DNA from: Pigmentiphaga sp. NML080357
GTDB taxonomy: Bacteria > Pseudomonadota > Gammaproteobacteria > Burkholderiales > Burkholderiaceae_B
Reading direction: 5' to 3'
Assembly: GCF_002188465.1 (NCBI RefSeq)
Contig: NZ_NINW01000049.1
Coordinates: 186,001-250,000, forward strand
Length of the DNA: 64,000 nt
Shown: positions 25,526-34,432 of the stretch, piece by piece
Layout of the letters: each line of letters opens with the position of its first letter
Position numbering within the stretch: position 1 is the stretch's first letter
The notes under the pieces: model-generated
What the model saw: the letters and a program-made list of their open reading frames with translations, nothing else
The model's database searches: none
What the model was told of the DNA's origin: nothing
Position numbers and translations under genes: made by a program

Positions 25526-26083
25526 ATGCTCATGCCCTCGCTGCTTCGCCTCTTTTTCGTTCTCGCCCTGGGCCTGCTGGCGGCCTGCTCGCCCAAATTC
25601 AACTGGCGCGAGATGCCCGCGGCCGATGGCGCGATACGCGTCACCTTCCCGGCCCGGCCCAAGCCCGACCGGCGCGACGTGGATATCGCCGGCCACACCT
25701 TGCCGCTGTCCTTCGACATCGCGCCGGTGGATACGTCCATCTTCGCGGTCGGCCACGTCGTGCTGCCCGAGTCCATCATGGCCGATCCGGCCGAACTGGC
25801 CAAGGTGGCCGACGCCTTCGAAGAAGTCCTGCGCGCCAACCTGCGCGGCACGCTGGCTCACCGGCGGGACGTCACCCTCAGGCAGGCCCCGGCCGACACG
25901 CGCAAGCTCGAACGCGCGGTGGAAGTGGAAGTGCACGGCACCGTGGCCAATGCGCCTTCGTGGCTGCTGGGCCGCGTCTACCTCCTGGGCAATCACCTGA
26001 TCGAAGTCGTGGCGCTGGGTCGCGAAGACGAATTGCCGCGCGACGCGGCCGAGACTTTCGTGCAATCGGCAAGGGCCGATTGA
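25526..26083 (+). CDS. Predicted lipoprotein of unknown function
   Basis: This protein of 185 residues has a lipoprotein signal ending LGLLAAC, so the mature protein would start at a lipidated cysteine near residue 21. The rest is a soluble domain with alternating strands (IRVTFPARPKPDRRDVDIAGH, VEVEVHGTVANAPSWL). I do not recognise a named family. Starts at 25526 or 25532 are both possible. A small cysteine-rich gene begins 4 bases after its stop and is probably co-transcribed. Confidence 0.8.
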   Translation: MLMPSLLRLFFVLALGLLAACSPKFNWREMPAADGAIRVTFPARPKPDRRDVDIAGHTLPLSFDIAPVDTSIFAVGHVVLPESIMADPAELAKVADAFEEVLRANLRGTLAHRRDVTLRQAPADTRKLERAVEVEVHGTVANAPSWLLGRVYLLGNHLIEVVALGREDELPRDAAETFVQSARAD

Positions 26084-26087
26084 GCCG

Positions 26088-26357
26088 ATGGAACCGGAAA
26101 TGGATTGCCGTCTCGGCTGCGGTGCCTGCTGCATCGCACCGTCCATCACCTCGCCGATACCGGGCATGCCCGGCGGCAAGCCGGCCGGCGTGCGATGCGT
26201 CCAGCTGGACGACGATGAACGCTGCAGGCTGTTCGGCCGGCCGGAGCGGCCAGCCGTCTGTCTCTCGCTGCTGCCCGGGCGGGAAATGTGCGGGGCGGAC
26301 CGGGAGCACGCGATGCGTTGGCTGGGGTGGCTGGAAGAGCAGACCCGGCCTGTTTGA
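26088..26357 (+). CDS. YkgJ-family cysteine cluster protein
   Basis: This small protein of 89 residues has the CxxxCGACC motif (DCRLGCGACCIAP), then GVRCVQLDDDERCRLF and RPAVCLSLLP. The pattern of conserved cysteines suggests metal (zinc or iron) binding, though no enzymatic role is established for the family. It starts 4 bases after the lipoprotein stop. Confidence 0.85.
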   Translation: MEPEMDCRLGCGACCIAPSITSPIPGMPGGKPAGVRCVQLDDDERCRLFGRPERPAVCLSLLPGREMCGADREHAMRWLGWLEEQTRPV

Positions 26358-26421
26358 GGCGCAGGCCGCGGGCCCCGGCCGGAAGCGTATCCCGGCGCGC
26401 CGGGCGCGCGGTTCGCCGCCG

Positions 26422-27072
26422 CTACTCGCGCGGCTGTCCGGCGCAGGCCAGATACGTCGGCACCGGGATGCGGCGGCGTTCGCTGGTCAGGCAATAGTTC
26501 GGACCGCCCAGTCTGCCGACAGGCGCGAAGCGCCCGACGTCGACTCGCAGGGCCTGTTCGTCGAGCAGGTCATCCCGGAAATTCATCGCCAGGATCTCGC
26601 CGAAAACAATGGCCCGCTGCGTCGTGATGTCGAGTATCCGGAACAGCCGGCACTCCCACGAGATCGGCGCTTCCGCGATGCGCGGCACACGTATCGTGGC
26701 GCAGGGCGCAAGGGAAAGCCCCACCGCCTCGGGTTCCGAGACGTGGGCCGGAAAATCGCTGCCGCACAGCACCGCCTTGTCGACGATGGCCTCGTCCACC
26801 ATGTTGACGACGAACTCCTCGTTGCGCCGGATGTTCCGCAGGGTGTCCTTGGCCTCGCCCGGCCGGTGGCTTTCCTGCCCGTAGGCGACCACGGCGATGG
26901 CGAAGAGGGGCGGATCCTCGCCCATGTAGTTGAACGCGCTGAACGGCGCGGCGTTGCACATGCCGTCCTCGTTCAGGCTGGTGACGAGGGCGATGGGCCG
27001 CGGTCCGACGCTGCCGGTGATCAGCCAGTAGCGCTGCATTTCGCTCAGCCCGGCCATGGATACGTGCTTCAT
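26422..27072 (-). CDS. Flavin reductase-like FMN-binding split-barrel protein
   Basis: This protein of 216 residues is of the flavin reductase domain family (ITGSVGPRPIALVTSLNEDG, NAAPFSAFNYM, NIRRNEEFVVNMV). Such proteins bind FMN and reduce flavin or act directly on small substrates. GGAG upstream supports the start at 27072 over 27111. It is the last gene of a cluster holding a full Liv-type transporter and a second flavoprotein, and may supply reduced flavin to an oxygenase or nitro-group chemistry. Confidence 0.9.
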   Translation of the reverse strand: MKHVSMAGLSEMQRYWLITGSVGPRPIALVTSLNEDGMCNAAPFSAFNYMGEDPPLFAIAVVAYGQESHRPGEAKDTLRNIRRNEEFVVNMVDEAIVDKAVLCGSDFPAHVSEPEAVGLSLAPCATIRVPRIAEAPISWECRLFRILDITTQRAIVFGEILAMNFRDDLLDEQALRVDVGRFAPVGRLGGPNYCLTSERRRIPVPTYLACAGQPRE

Positions 27073-27107
27073 TCGATTGCTCCGGTCATATGCGCCGCCT
27101 CGTTCCG

Positions 27108-27818
27108 TCACAGTCCCACATGGCGCTGCCAGATCGCCGGATTGGCGTCCAGCTCGCGGGAGCTGCCTTCCCAGGCTACGCGCCCTCGTTCAATGATGGT
27201 GTGGCGATCCGCGATCCCGATCAAGCGCTCCACGTACTTGTCGATGACCAGCAGCGTCTGGCCGGCCCGCCGCAGCGCCGTCAGGCAATCCCAGATTTCC
27301 TCGCGGATCAGCGGCGCCAGGCCTTCGGTCGCCTCGTCCAGGATCAGCAGGTGGGGATTGGTCATCAGGGCGCGGCCTATGGCCAGCATCTGCTGCTCGC
27401 CGCCCGACAACTGGTTGCCCATGTTTCCCTCGCGCTCGCGCAGGCGGGGGAAGAGCGCGTAGATCCGGTCCAGCGTCCAGGGCTCGGCCTGGCGGCTGCG
27501 ATTGGCCGCGAACGCCGTGAGATTCTCCCGCACGCTCAGGTTGGGGAATATCTGCCGCCCCTCCGGGACGACCGCGATTCCCAGCCGGCCGATGCGGTGC
27601 GGCGGAAGGCGGTCGATGCGTTGGCCGAGAAAGCGGACCTCGCCGCTGTGCGTGGGAGTCAGCCCCAGCAGCGTCCGTATCGTGGTGGTCTTGCCCATGC
27701 CGTTGCGGCCCAGCAAGGTGCGCATCGTGCCCGCCGCGATATCGAGCGAGACGTCGAACAGGACCTGGCTGCTGCCATAGGCGGCCTGCAGGCCTTTCAC
27801 TTCCAGTACCTGGTTCAT
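27108..27818 (-). CDS. livF: Branched-chain-type ABC transporter ATPase LivF
   Basis: This ATPase of 236 residues has Walker A GRNGMGKTT, the signature LSGGEQQM, Walker B LLILDEATEGLAP and a LivF-like N-terminus (LEVKGLQAAYGSSQVL). GGAGG just before the ATG at 27818 supports this start; an ATG at 27833 that overlaps the livG stop is possible. It powers uptake by the LivH/LivM channel together with LivG. Confidence 0.95.
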   Translation of the reverse strand: MNQVLEVKGLQAAYGSSQVLFDVSLDIAAGTMRTLLGRNGMGKTTTIRTLLGLTPTHSGEVRFLGQRIDRLPPHRIGRLGIAVVPEGRQIFPNLSVRENLTAFAANRSRQAEPWTLDRIYALFPRLREREGNMGNQLSGGEQQMLAIGRALMTNPHLLILDEATEGLAPLIREEIWDCLTALRRAGQTLLVIDKYVERLIGIADRHTIIERGRVAWEGSSRELDANPAIWQRHVGL

Positions 27819-27829
27819 CGGACCTCCGG

Positions 27830-28588
27830 TCATGCGGGCTCCTCGTCGCCCAGATAGGCCTTGCAGACCTCGGGGTCGCGGCGGATCGCGTCGGGGGATC
27901 CCGTGGCGATCACGCGGCCGTAGACCAGTACCGAAATGCGGTCGGCCAGGCGGAATACCGCATTCATGTCGTGCTCGACCAGCAGCATGGTGATTTCTCC
28001 CCGCAGACCCAGCAGCAGGTCCACCATGGCTTCGGACTCGTCGGAACCCATGCCTGCCATCGGTTCGTCCAGCAGCAGGAGGCTGGGGGCGGTGGCCAGC
28101 GCCAGCGCGACTTCCAGCCTGCGCTGTTCGCCATGGGACAGGCTGCGCGCAGGCGCGTCGGCCCGCGCGGCCAGTCCTACGCGTTCCAGCGCGTGCAGGG
28201 CCTGTCCGAACAGGTCTGCCTCGCCCCGTGCCCGCCGCCAGAATCCCCTGCTCCCGCCGGTGCGCGCCTGCACCGCCATCGCCACGTTGTCGAGCACGCT
28301 GAATGTCTTGAATACGCTCGTGATCTGGTAGGAACGCGCCAAGCCGAGATGCACGCGCCTGTGCATGGGAAGCAGGGTGATGTCGGCGCCGTCCATGGAT
28401 ATCCGGCCCCCGTCCGGCCGCAGCATCCCCGAGATCTGGTGGATGAGCGTCGTCTTGCCCGCGCCGTTCGGGCCGATCAGCGCATGCACTTCCCCCGTGG
28501 CGACTTCGAAACTGGCGCCGTCGGTGGCGGTCAGCCCGCCGAAGCGCTTGACCAGCCCGGAAACACGCAGCTTGCAGGAATCAGCCAT
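27830..28588 (-). CDS. livG: Branched-chain-type ABC transporter ATPase LivG
   Basis: This ATPase of 252 residues has Walker A GPNGAGKTT, a signature segment LSHGEQRRLE (H in place of the usual G), Walker B LLLLDEPMAGMG, and the LivG hallmark ARSYQITSVF. It overlaps livM by 8 bases. It is the second energising subunit of the transporter encoded here. Confidence 0.95.
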   Translation of the reverse strand: MADSCKLRVSGLVKRFGGLTATDGASFEVATGEVHALIGPNGAGKTTLIHQISGMLRPDGGRISMDGADITLLPMHRRVHLGLARSYQITSVFKTFSVLDNVAMAVQARTGGSRGFWRRARGEADLFGQALHALERVGLAARADAPARSLSHGEQRRLEVALALATAPSLLLLDEPMAGMGSDESEAMVDLLLGLRGEITMLLVEHDMNAVFRLADRISVLVYGRVIATGSPDAIRRDPEVCKAYLGDEEPA

Positions 28589-29531
28589 GACGCCACCTCC
28601 CGGCAAGGCTGAGCGCGCCGTTGCGCGCATAGAGCACCGCGGCCAGCAGCAAGAGCCCCAGCGGAAGCTGCCAGTACAACGTGAGGCCGGACAGGTATTC
28701 CTCGAGCACCAGGAGCAGCGCGGCGCCCACCACGCCGCCATACAGGTAGCCCACCCCGCCCAGGATGACCATGATCATCAGGGATCCCGACTGGGTCCAG
28801 TACATCAGGCCCGGGCTCACCATGCCGGTCTGGTTCGCGATCAGCGCGCCGGCCAGCCCGGCCGCGGCGCCCGCGATGACGAAGGCCGTCAGCTTGATCC
28901 GGAACACCGGGTAGCCGATGGCTTCCATGCGCACCTCGTTCTCGCGTATGGCCTGCAGGGCGCGTCCGAAGCGGGCATTGACCAGCCGTTGCATCAGCCA
29001 CATCGCCGCGGCCAGGATGGCCAGCACGACATAGTAGAACGTGATGTCGGACGCCCCGTCCAGGCCGAAAGGCAACGCCGAGCGTGCCGCAAGCGGCATG
29101 CCGTCGTCGCCGCCATAGACGTTCAGCGAGACGAACACGTAGTACAGCATCTGCGCGAAGGCCAGGGTGATCATGATGAAGTACACCCCGCGCGTGCGCA
29201 GGCTGATCATACCGATTACCCAGGCGGCCAGGCCCGCCGCCGCGGCGGCCGCCGGCCAACCGATCCAGGCCGCGTCCACGCCTGCGTCCATCAGGATGGC
29301 CACCGTGTAGGCGCCGATGCCCAGGAACGCCGCATGGCCGAAGCACACCATCCCGCCGAAACCCATGACGAGGTTCAGGCTGGTCGCCGCGAGCGCGAAA
29401 ATCATGATGCGGGCGGCCAGGTCGATATAGAAGCCCTGCCCCAGCCAGTCCGCGGCCAGCGGGAACGCGGCCCCGAGTGCCAGGAGCGCGGCGCCGGCCG
29501 ACCGGCGCAAGGTTTGGTCCAGTGGTGCCAT
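28581..29531 (-). CDS. livM: Branched-chain-type ABC transporter permease LivM
   Basis: This membrane protein of 316 residues has about nine hydrophobic segments and the family loop in which an arginine-rich helix contacts the ATPase (FGRALQAIRENEVRMEAIGY). The N-terminal part contains SLNLVMGFGGMVCFGHAAF, typical of LivM. Order in the operon is livH, livM, livG, livF with short or overlapping junctions. Confidence 0.95.
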   Translation of the reverse strand: MAPLDQTLRRSAGAALLALGAAFPLAADWLGQGFYIDLAARIMIFALAATSLNLVMGFGGMVCFGHAAFLGIGAYTVAILMDAGVDAAWIGWPAAAAAAGLAAWVIGMISLRTRGVYFIMITLAFAQMLYYVFVSLNVYGGDDGMPLAARSALPFGLDGASDITFYYVVLAILAAAMWLMQRLVNARFGRALQAIRENEVRMEAIGYPVFRIKLTAFVIAGAAAGLAGALIANQTGMVSPGLMYWTQSGSLMIMVILGGVGYLYGGVVGAALLLVLEEYLSGLTLYWQLPLGLLLLAAVLYARNGALSLAGRWRHG

Positions 29532-29534
29532 GTC

Positions 29535-30449
29535 CTACCCTCGCGCCGGAAACAGGCCTTGCGGCTTCCAGAACAGCACGGCCGCCATCAGTACGTAGAT
29601 CATGATCGAAGCCAGCGTCGGCCCCAGGCTCGACGCCACCGAGGGGGAGAAGACCGTGCCCAGCGCGCCCGGCACGAGCGTGCGGCCGACCGTGTCCACC
29701 ATGCCGACCATCAGCGACCCCGCGAGCGCGCCGCGAATCGAACCTATGCCGCCGATCACGACGACCACGAAGGCCAGGATCAGGATGCTCTCGCCCATGC
29801 CAACCTGGACCGACAACAGCGGGCCGAGCAGCGCCCCCGCGACGGCGCACAGCATTGCGCCCAGGCCGAACACCAGCGTGAACAGGCGCTTGATGTCCAC
29901 CCCCATGACGGTCGCCATTTCGCGGTTCGAGGCGCCCGCCCGCACCCACATGCCGGCCCGCGTACGCGCCACCACCAGGTACAGCAGCAGGGCCACCGCC
30001 AGGCCGACGCCGATGACCAGCAGGCGATACGACGGATACTGGATGCCCCAGCCTATGTCGACGGGACCGGAGAACAGTTCGGGCAGCGGCAGTCCGCGCG
30101 GCTGCGGACCCCAGATCATGCGGACCAGCTCGTTGCTGATCAGGATCAGCGCGAACGTGGCCAGCACTTGCGACAAGTGGTCGCGCTGGTAGAGCGTGCG
30201 CAGCACCGTGGTCTCCAGCAGCATGCCGATGACGGCCGTGGCCAGCATCGCGGTGGCCATGGCCGCCAGGAACGAACCCATGGGGCCCACCAGCGCGGCG
30301 GTCAGGTACGCGCCGAACATGTACAGCGAGCCATGGGCCAGGTTGATCATGTCCATGATGCCGAACACGAGGGTCAGGCCGGCTGCCAGCAGGAACAGCA
30401 TCAGGCCGAACTGCACGCCGTTCAGCGCGGATTCGATGATCGCGCTCAT
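29535..30449 (-). CDS. livH: Branched-chain-type ABC transporter permease LivH
   Basis: This membrane protein of 304 residues begins with a helix region AGLTLVFGIMDMINLAHGSL characteristic of LivH and carries the ATPase-contact loop RAGASNREMATVMGVD. It overlaps the upstream FMN reductase gene by 4 bases. It forms the channel with LivM. Confidence 0.95.
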   Translation of the reverse strand: MSAIIESALNGVQFGLMLFLLAAGLTLVFGIMDMINLAHGSLYMFGAYLTAALVGPMGSFLAAMATAMLATAVIGMLLETTVLRTLYQRDHLSQVLATFALILISNELVRMIWGPQPRGLPLPELFSGPVDIGWGIQYPSYRLLVIGVGLAVALLLYLVVARTRAGMWVRAGASNREMATVMGVDIKRLFTLVFGLGAMLCAVAGALLGPLLSVQVGMGESILILAFVVVVIGGIGSIRGALAGSLMVGMVDTVGRTLVPGALGTVFSPSVASSLGPTLASIMIYVLMAAVLFWKPQGLFPARG

Positions 30450-31033
30450 GCGGCGTACCGCGCTGCCTGCACGGCCAGGTTGGCGCCCAGCTGCCGCGCC
30501 AGCTTGCGCGAGGTCTCGTTGAGCAGGTTGCCGCCGGCGTCGAAAGCTTGCTGCGCCTGCGCAAGCAGCACCTCGTCGGGCAATACGACCGCGCCCATCT
30601 TGCTGAAGATGCCGCGCGCGTGGGCCACCGCCCGGATGCCGCCGAACGGTCCCATCGAGGCCGCCAGCAGCCCGACCATCTTGCCGCGATAGGGCAGCAG
30701 GCCGTCCTCGCCATCCACCGGACGCGAACACCAATCCAGCGCGTTCTTCAGCAGCGCGCTCACCGATCCGTTGTATTCGGGCGTCGCCACGAGCAGGGCA
30801 TCATGGTCGGCGATCAGTCCGCGCAATGCCAGCGCATTCCCCGGAACGCCGGACCGCATCTCGTCGTCGCCGTCGTAGATCGGCATCGGGTAGTCGCGCA
30901 GGTCGACCAGCGTGACGTCGGCTCCGGCGGCGCGGGCGCCCTCGGCCGCCACGGCCAGCAGGAGCTTGTTCAGCGACGCGCCGCGGGAACTGCCGGCGAA
31001 AGCCAATATCTTGGGAGCAGTCATGTTGAGCAT
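30446..31033 (-). CDS. NADPH-dependent FMN reductase family flavoprotein
   Basis: This protein of 195 residues has the flavodoxin-like fold with the FMN phosphate loop GSSRGASLNK near residue 14 and the PEYNGSVSALLKNALDW segment near residue 85. Relatives reduce quinones, azo or nitro compounds, or supply FMNH2. Being placed between the binding protein and permease genes, it is probably part of the same substrate route. GAGGAA supports the start at 31033. Confidence 0.92.
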   Translation of the reverse strand: MLNMTAPKILAFAGSSRGASLNKLLLAVAAEGARAAGADVTLVDLRDYPMPIYDGDDEMRSGVPGNALALRGLIADHDALLVATPEYNGSVSALLKNALDWCSRPVDGEDGLLPYRGKMVGLLAASMGPFGGIRAVAHARGIFSKMGAVVLPDEVLLAQAQQAFDAGGNLLNETSRKLARQLGANLAVQAARYAA

Positions 31034-31045
31034 TCTCGAAGTTCC

Positions 31046-32218
31046 TCAAAGGCCTTTCATCTTGCAGGCGCCGGCATAGCTGTCGGTATGCGCCGTCATG
31101 ATCCTGCCCAGCGTCTTGTTGGTGACGCGGCCCGATTCGTCCTTCTGCACGACGCGCAGATAGAAGTCGTTGATCGGGAACTGGTTGGTGTTGAACTTGA
31201 AGCTGCCGCGCACGGACTCGAAGCGGGCCGCGGCGATGGCGGCATGCAGCGCGCGCTTGTCTTCGAGGCGGCCACCCACGTCCGCCACCGCGCGATCCAG
31301 CAGGCGCACCACGTCGTATCCCTGGAAGGCATACATCGACGGCAGCCGGCGATAGCGCTGCTGGAACCGCGCCACGAAATTGCGGTTGGCTGCGTTGTCC
31401 AGGTCCCATGCCCAGTGGGACGAGTTGCGCAGGCCGATCATCGCGTCGCCCAGCGCCTGGATGGTGTCCTCGTCGGCGGAATAGCCGGGCACGAAGTAGG
31501 GCACTTCGCCGGCCAGCCCCGAGGCCTGGAATTGCTTGATGAAATTGATCCCCATGCCGCCCGGCAGGAAGAAGAACAGGGCGTCGGGTTTCTGGGCGCG
31601 GATCTTGGCGATCTCGGATGCGAAGTCGAGCTCGCCCAGCTTGACGTAGATCTCGTCGGCCACCGTACCCTTGAACATGCGCTTGAAGCCTTCGAGGTTT
31701 TCTTTCCCGCCCGTGTAGTTGGGCGCCATGATGACGACGCGCCGGTAGCCCTGGTCGCTCATGTAGCGGCCCATTGCCTCGCTCTGGCCATCGTTCTGCC
31801 AGGCCAGCGCGAAGAAGTAGGGGTTGCACTGGGCGCCCGCCAGCGAGGCCGGGCCTGCCGCCGCGCTGACGTAGAACGTCTTGGCCGCGAAGGTGGGTGC
31901 GCCCACCGCCTGCATGACGTTCGAATAGACCACGCCGGTCATGAAATCGACCTTGTCGCGCTTGAGGAATTTGTCGGCCAGCTGCTTGCCCACCCCTGGA
32001 TTGGCCTGGTCGTCGCCTTCCACCACCTCGACGGGCAGGCCGCCCAGCTTGTTGCCGGTCTCCTCCAGCGCGAGGCGGAACCCGTCGCGGATCTCGGTGC
32101 CCAGCGATGCCAGCGGGCCCGACAGCGTGCTGATGAAACCTATCTTTACCTTGTCCGCGGCGTGCGCGGATACTGCCAACAGCATTGCGACCGGCAATGC
32201 GAGCCACTTGACGTGCAT
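31046..32218 (-). CDS. Liv-type ABC substrate-binding protein
   Basis: This periplasmic receptor of 390 residues has a Sec signal ending AVSAHA and the Peripla_BP_6 fold (VKIGFISTLSGPLASLG, MAPNYTGGKENLEGF, PGGMGINFIKQF). It is the receptor for the LivHMGF transporter encoded immediately downstream. It is paralogous to the orphan receptor at 16539. Neighbouring enzymes suggest an aromatic acid ligand rather than an amino acid. Confidence 0.94.
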   Translation of the reverse strand: MHVKWLALPVAMLLAVSAHAADKVKIGFISTLSGPLASLGTEIRDGFRLALEETGNKLGGLPVEVVEGDDQANPGVGKQLADKFLKRDKVDFMTGVVYSNVMQAVGAPTFAAKTFYVSAAAGPASLAGAQCNPYFFALAWQNDGQSEAMGRYMSDQGYRRVVIMAPNYTGGKENLEGFKRMFKGTVADEIYVKLGELDFASEIAKIRAQKPDALFFFLPGGMGINFIKQFQASGLAGEVPYFVPGYSADEDTIQALGDAMIGLRNSSHWAWDLDNAANRNFVARFQQRYRRLPSMYAFQGYDVVRLLDRAVADVGGRLEDKRALHAAIAAARFESVRGSFKFNTNQFPINDFYLRVVQKDESGRVTNKTLGRIMTAHTDSYAGACKMKGL

Positions 32219-32284
32219 GGTGATACCCCCTGGACATGAAACGTTGCGACAGGAACGACAGGGTGCTGCGGAACCGCTCCATGC

Positions 32285-32800
32285 TCAGGGCCGGCCGGGC
32301 GGGTCCTTGTATTCGATCTGGCCGCCGGGCAGGAAGAACAGCATGGTGACCGCGCCGCCCGTCACGGTCGGGAAGTGCGAGCTGTCGGGCGGGAAGACTT
32401 TCCATCCCGCGCCGCTGCCGCAGAAGCGGCCCGTCTCGTCCACCGGTCCGATCATGTTGATCTCGCCCAGCGGATGGCGGTGATAGTTGCCCAGCACATT
32501 GCGCAGGCAGCCGCTTTCCACGGTGAACCCGTGGGTCTCGGCCGATGCGTGGGCGATCCGGCCGCGGCGGTAGTCCGGCCCGTCGATCTCGGCGTAACAG
32601 GACCAGCCCTCCTGCATGCCGCGGCGCAGCAGGGTCAGCAGGCGGGCGTAGGACTCGGTGTGCGCGCCATAGCGCTCGTTGAGCGCGGCTTCGAGTTCCG
32701 GGCCGAGCGGACGGTTGCCTATGAAATCCAGCAATTCCCTGACCGCTTGCATCATCTCGGGCTTGCTGGGGCCGGTGGGCAATTCAGACTGCTTGTTCAT
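32285..32800 (-). CDS. 4-hydroxylaminobenzoate lyase-like protein (DUF4863)
   Basis: This cupin-like protein of 171 residues has the segments DYRRGRIAHASAETHGF, GNYHRHPLGEINM and CGSGAGWKVFPPDSSHFPTV. They match the family that includes PnbB, the lyase turning 4-hydroxylaminobenzoate into protocatechuate in 4-nitrobenzoate breakdown. The HRHPxGE motif would hold a metal. The start at 32800 gives MNKQSELPTG. It heads the minus-strand cluster and is divergent from a LysR regulator. The exact substrate is inferred from family membership only. Confidence 0.8.
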   Translation of the reverse strand: MNKQSELPTGPSKPEMMQAVRELLDFIGNRPLGPELEAALNERYGAHTESYARLLTLLRRGMQEGWSCYAEIDGPDYRRGRIAHASAETHGFTVESGCLRNVLGNYHRHPLGEINMIGPVDETGRFCGSGAGWKVFPPDSSHFPTVTGGAVTMLFFLPGGQIEYKDPPGRP

Positions 32801-32949
32801 CGACGCTACCTTGTGTTGGACCGCACTCGTGTTTCGAGCGCATCCTAGGGGCAATCCCCCTCCGGCACTAGGAGCGCGGTCCGTATAATCGTTCGTAAAA
32901 AAAGTATGAAAGCGCGGCCCGGCATCGCGCGTATCCTGGGAAGCTCGCC

Positions 32950-33912
32950 ATGGACCTGATCTCCTCGCTCCTCGCTTTCCTGCGCGTCGCGGAAACCGGC
33001 TCGTTCTCGGTGGTGGCCAGCGAACGGGGCGTCACCCAGCCGGCCATTTCCCGGCAGGTCCGCGCGCTCGAGGAGCATGTCGGCATGCGCCTGGTCCAGC
33101 GCAGCACCACCGGCGTCGTGTTGACCGAGGAGGGCCGCAACCTGCTCCCCGCGGCGCGCAGCCTGGTGGAGGCCGCCGAGAGTCTCAGCCTGGCGGCCAA
33201 TCCCGACCAGGCGCGACCCATGGGCAAGGTTCGATTGAGCCTGCCGGCGCCGCTGGCGCTGCATATGTGCTCCCATGTCCGGTCGCTGCTCGACAGCCAC
33301 CTCCACCTGAGCCTCGACATGGTGGTGCGCGACAGCACCAGCAACCTGATCGAGGAAGGCCTGGACCTGGAAGTGCGCATCGGGCCCATCGACGACAGTT
33401 CATTGATATCGCGGCGGGTGGGAATGACCTCTGCATTCCTGGTTGCCGCGCCGTCCTATATGGCCGGCAAGGCACAGCCGCGTTCGCCGCAGGACCTGGT
33501 CAACTACGACTGCGTGGTCTACAGCCGCTGGGGCAGGGACGACACCTGGTGGTTCGAGGCGCCCGAGGGGCAGGTATCGGTCAACGTGCCGTGCCGGCTC
33601 CGCGCGAACAATGCCTCGGCCGTCCACCACGCCGTGCTGGCGGGCAATGGCATCGCCATTCTTTCGCATTTGATGGTGGCGGACGACCTGCGCACCGGGC
33701 GGCTCACGACCGTGCTGCCCGAGTTTCCGCCCGCGCGCCTGCCGCTCTACATCGTCTATCCGTCGCGCCGCAACCTGCCGTTGCGCACGCGTGTCGTCAT
33801 CGAGTTCATCGCCGACCTGCTCAAGGCCGATCCGGCCATGCGCGACAAGGCGGCATGGCCGCTCGCGCCGGCGGACTCGCATCTCGAGCGTCCGGCCCAT
33901 CATCGGGCATGA
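32950..33912 (+). CDS. LysR family transcriptional regulator
   Basis: This protein of 320 residues has a winged helix (residues 1-60; SFSVVASERGVTQPAISRQV) and a periplasmic-binding-like effector domain. It is divergent from the lyase/Liv transporter cluster and most likely controls it in response to the substrate. The shared gap (32801-32949) has a perfect TATAAT at 32884-32889 facing this gene, without a good -35, as expected for a controlled promoter. Confidence 0.94.
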   Translation: MDLISSLLAFLRVAETGSFSVVASERGVTQPAISRQVRALEEHVGMRLVQRSTTGVVLTEEGRNLLPAARSLVEAAESLSLAANPDQARPMGKVRLSLPAPLALHMCSHVRSLLDSHLHLSLDMVVRDSTSNLIEEGLDLEVRIGPIDDSSLISRRVGMTSAFLVAAPSYMAGKAQPRSPQDLVNYDCVVYSRWGRDDTWWFEAPEGQVSVNVPCRLRANNASAVHHAVLAGNGIAILSHLMVADDLRTGRLTTVLPEFPPARLPLYIVYPSRRNLPLRTRVVIEFIADLLKADPAMRDKAAWPLAPADSHLERPAHHRA

Positions 33913-33934
33913 GGCACCGCCCGCGCCGCCGCGC

Positions 33935-34432
33935 CTAGCGCATCAAGGCGCGCACCCGCGCCTCGCCCAGCCCCACGCGTTCGAAATGCGCTGCGCAGCG
34001 GGCCACGTATTGGTGGACGTCGAAGTAGCCGTCGGGGTTGCCGTCGTCGTCGAGCCATACCAGCGGTCCCTGCACGACGAACAGCACGCGCAGGGGGGCG
34101 TCGCCCGCATGCGCGACCAGCGTGTGCCGCATGCCGGCCGGCTCGCAGACGAAGTCGCCGGGCGCCGCCGTCCAGTCGCGCTCGGCATAGCCCCAGCGTC
34201 CGCTCAGGGTATAGGCGAAGGCGGGACGGGCATGCATGTGGGGGCGCGCCGAACCCGGCCGCCGGGCCGTCAGCACGTCGCACCACATGTTGCGGTCCGG
34301 CGCGATCCAGATCGGGCGAAACGAGAAGACCTCGTCCAGCGCCACCAGGTAGCGCGGGTCTTCCAGCTCGGTTCGCGCCAGGAACAGGAACGTTCCCGGC
34401 AGCCCGGGAGGATCAGACGTGCATGCCGCCAT
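33935..34432 (-). CDS. Cupin protein, 2,4'-dihydroxyacetophenone dioxygenase-like (second copy)
   Basis: This protein of 165 residues has a single cupin barrel: RPHMHARPAFAYTLSGRWGY then PAGMRHTLVAH, giving the histidines of a metal site. It is paralogous to the cupin at 37504 (shared RNMWCDVL/ENRWCDIL, GRWGY/GKWGY, GPLVWLD/GPLIWLD). Relatives include the Fe-dependent enzyme that cleaves 2,4'-dihydroxyacetophenone. The only usable start is the ATG at 34432, which overlaps the end of the SDR gene by 20 bases, so it is translated last in the operon. Confidence 0.85.
   Translation of the reverse strand: MAACTSDPPGLPGTFLFLARTELEDPRYLVALDEVFSFRPIWIAPDRNMWCDVLTARRPGSARPHMHARPAFAYTLSGRWGYAERDWTAAPGDFVCEPAGMRHTLVAHAGDAPLRVLFVVQGPLVWLDDDGNPDGYFDVHQYVARCAAHFERVGLGEARVRALMR

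Noticed and set aside
28365-30692. Plus-strand open frame of 775 codons opposite livG/livM/livH
   Set aside because: Arginine/glutamine/histidine-rich shadow of three conserved transporter genes.
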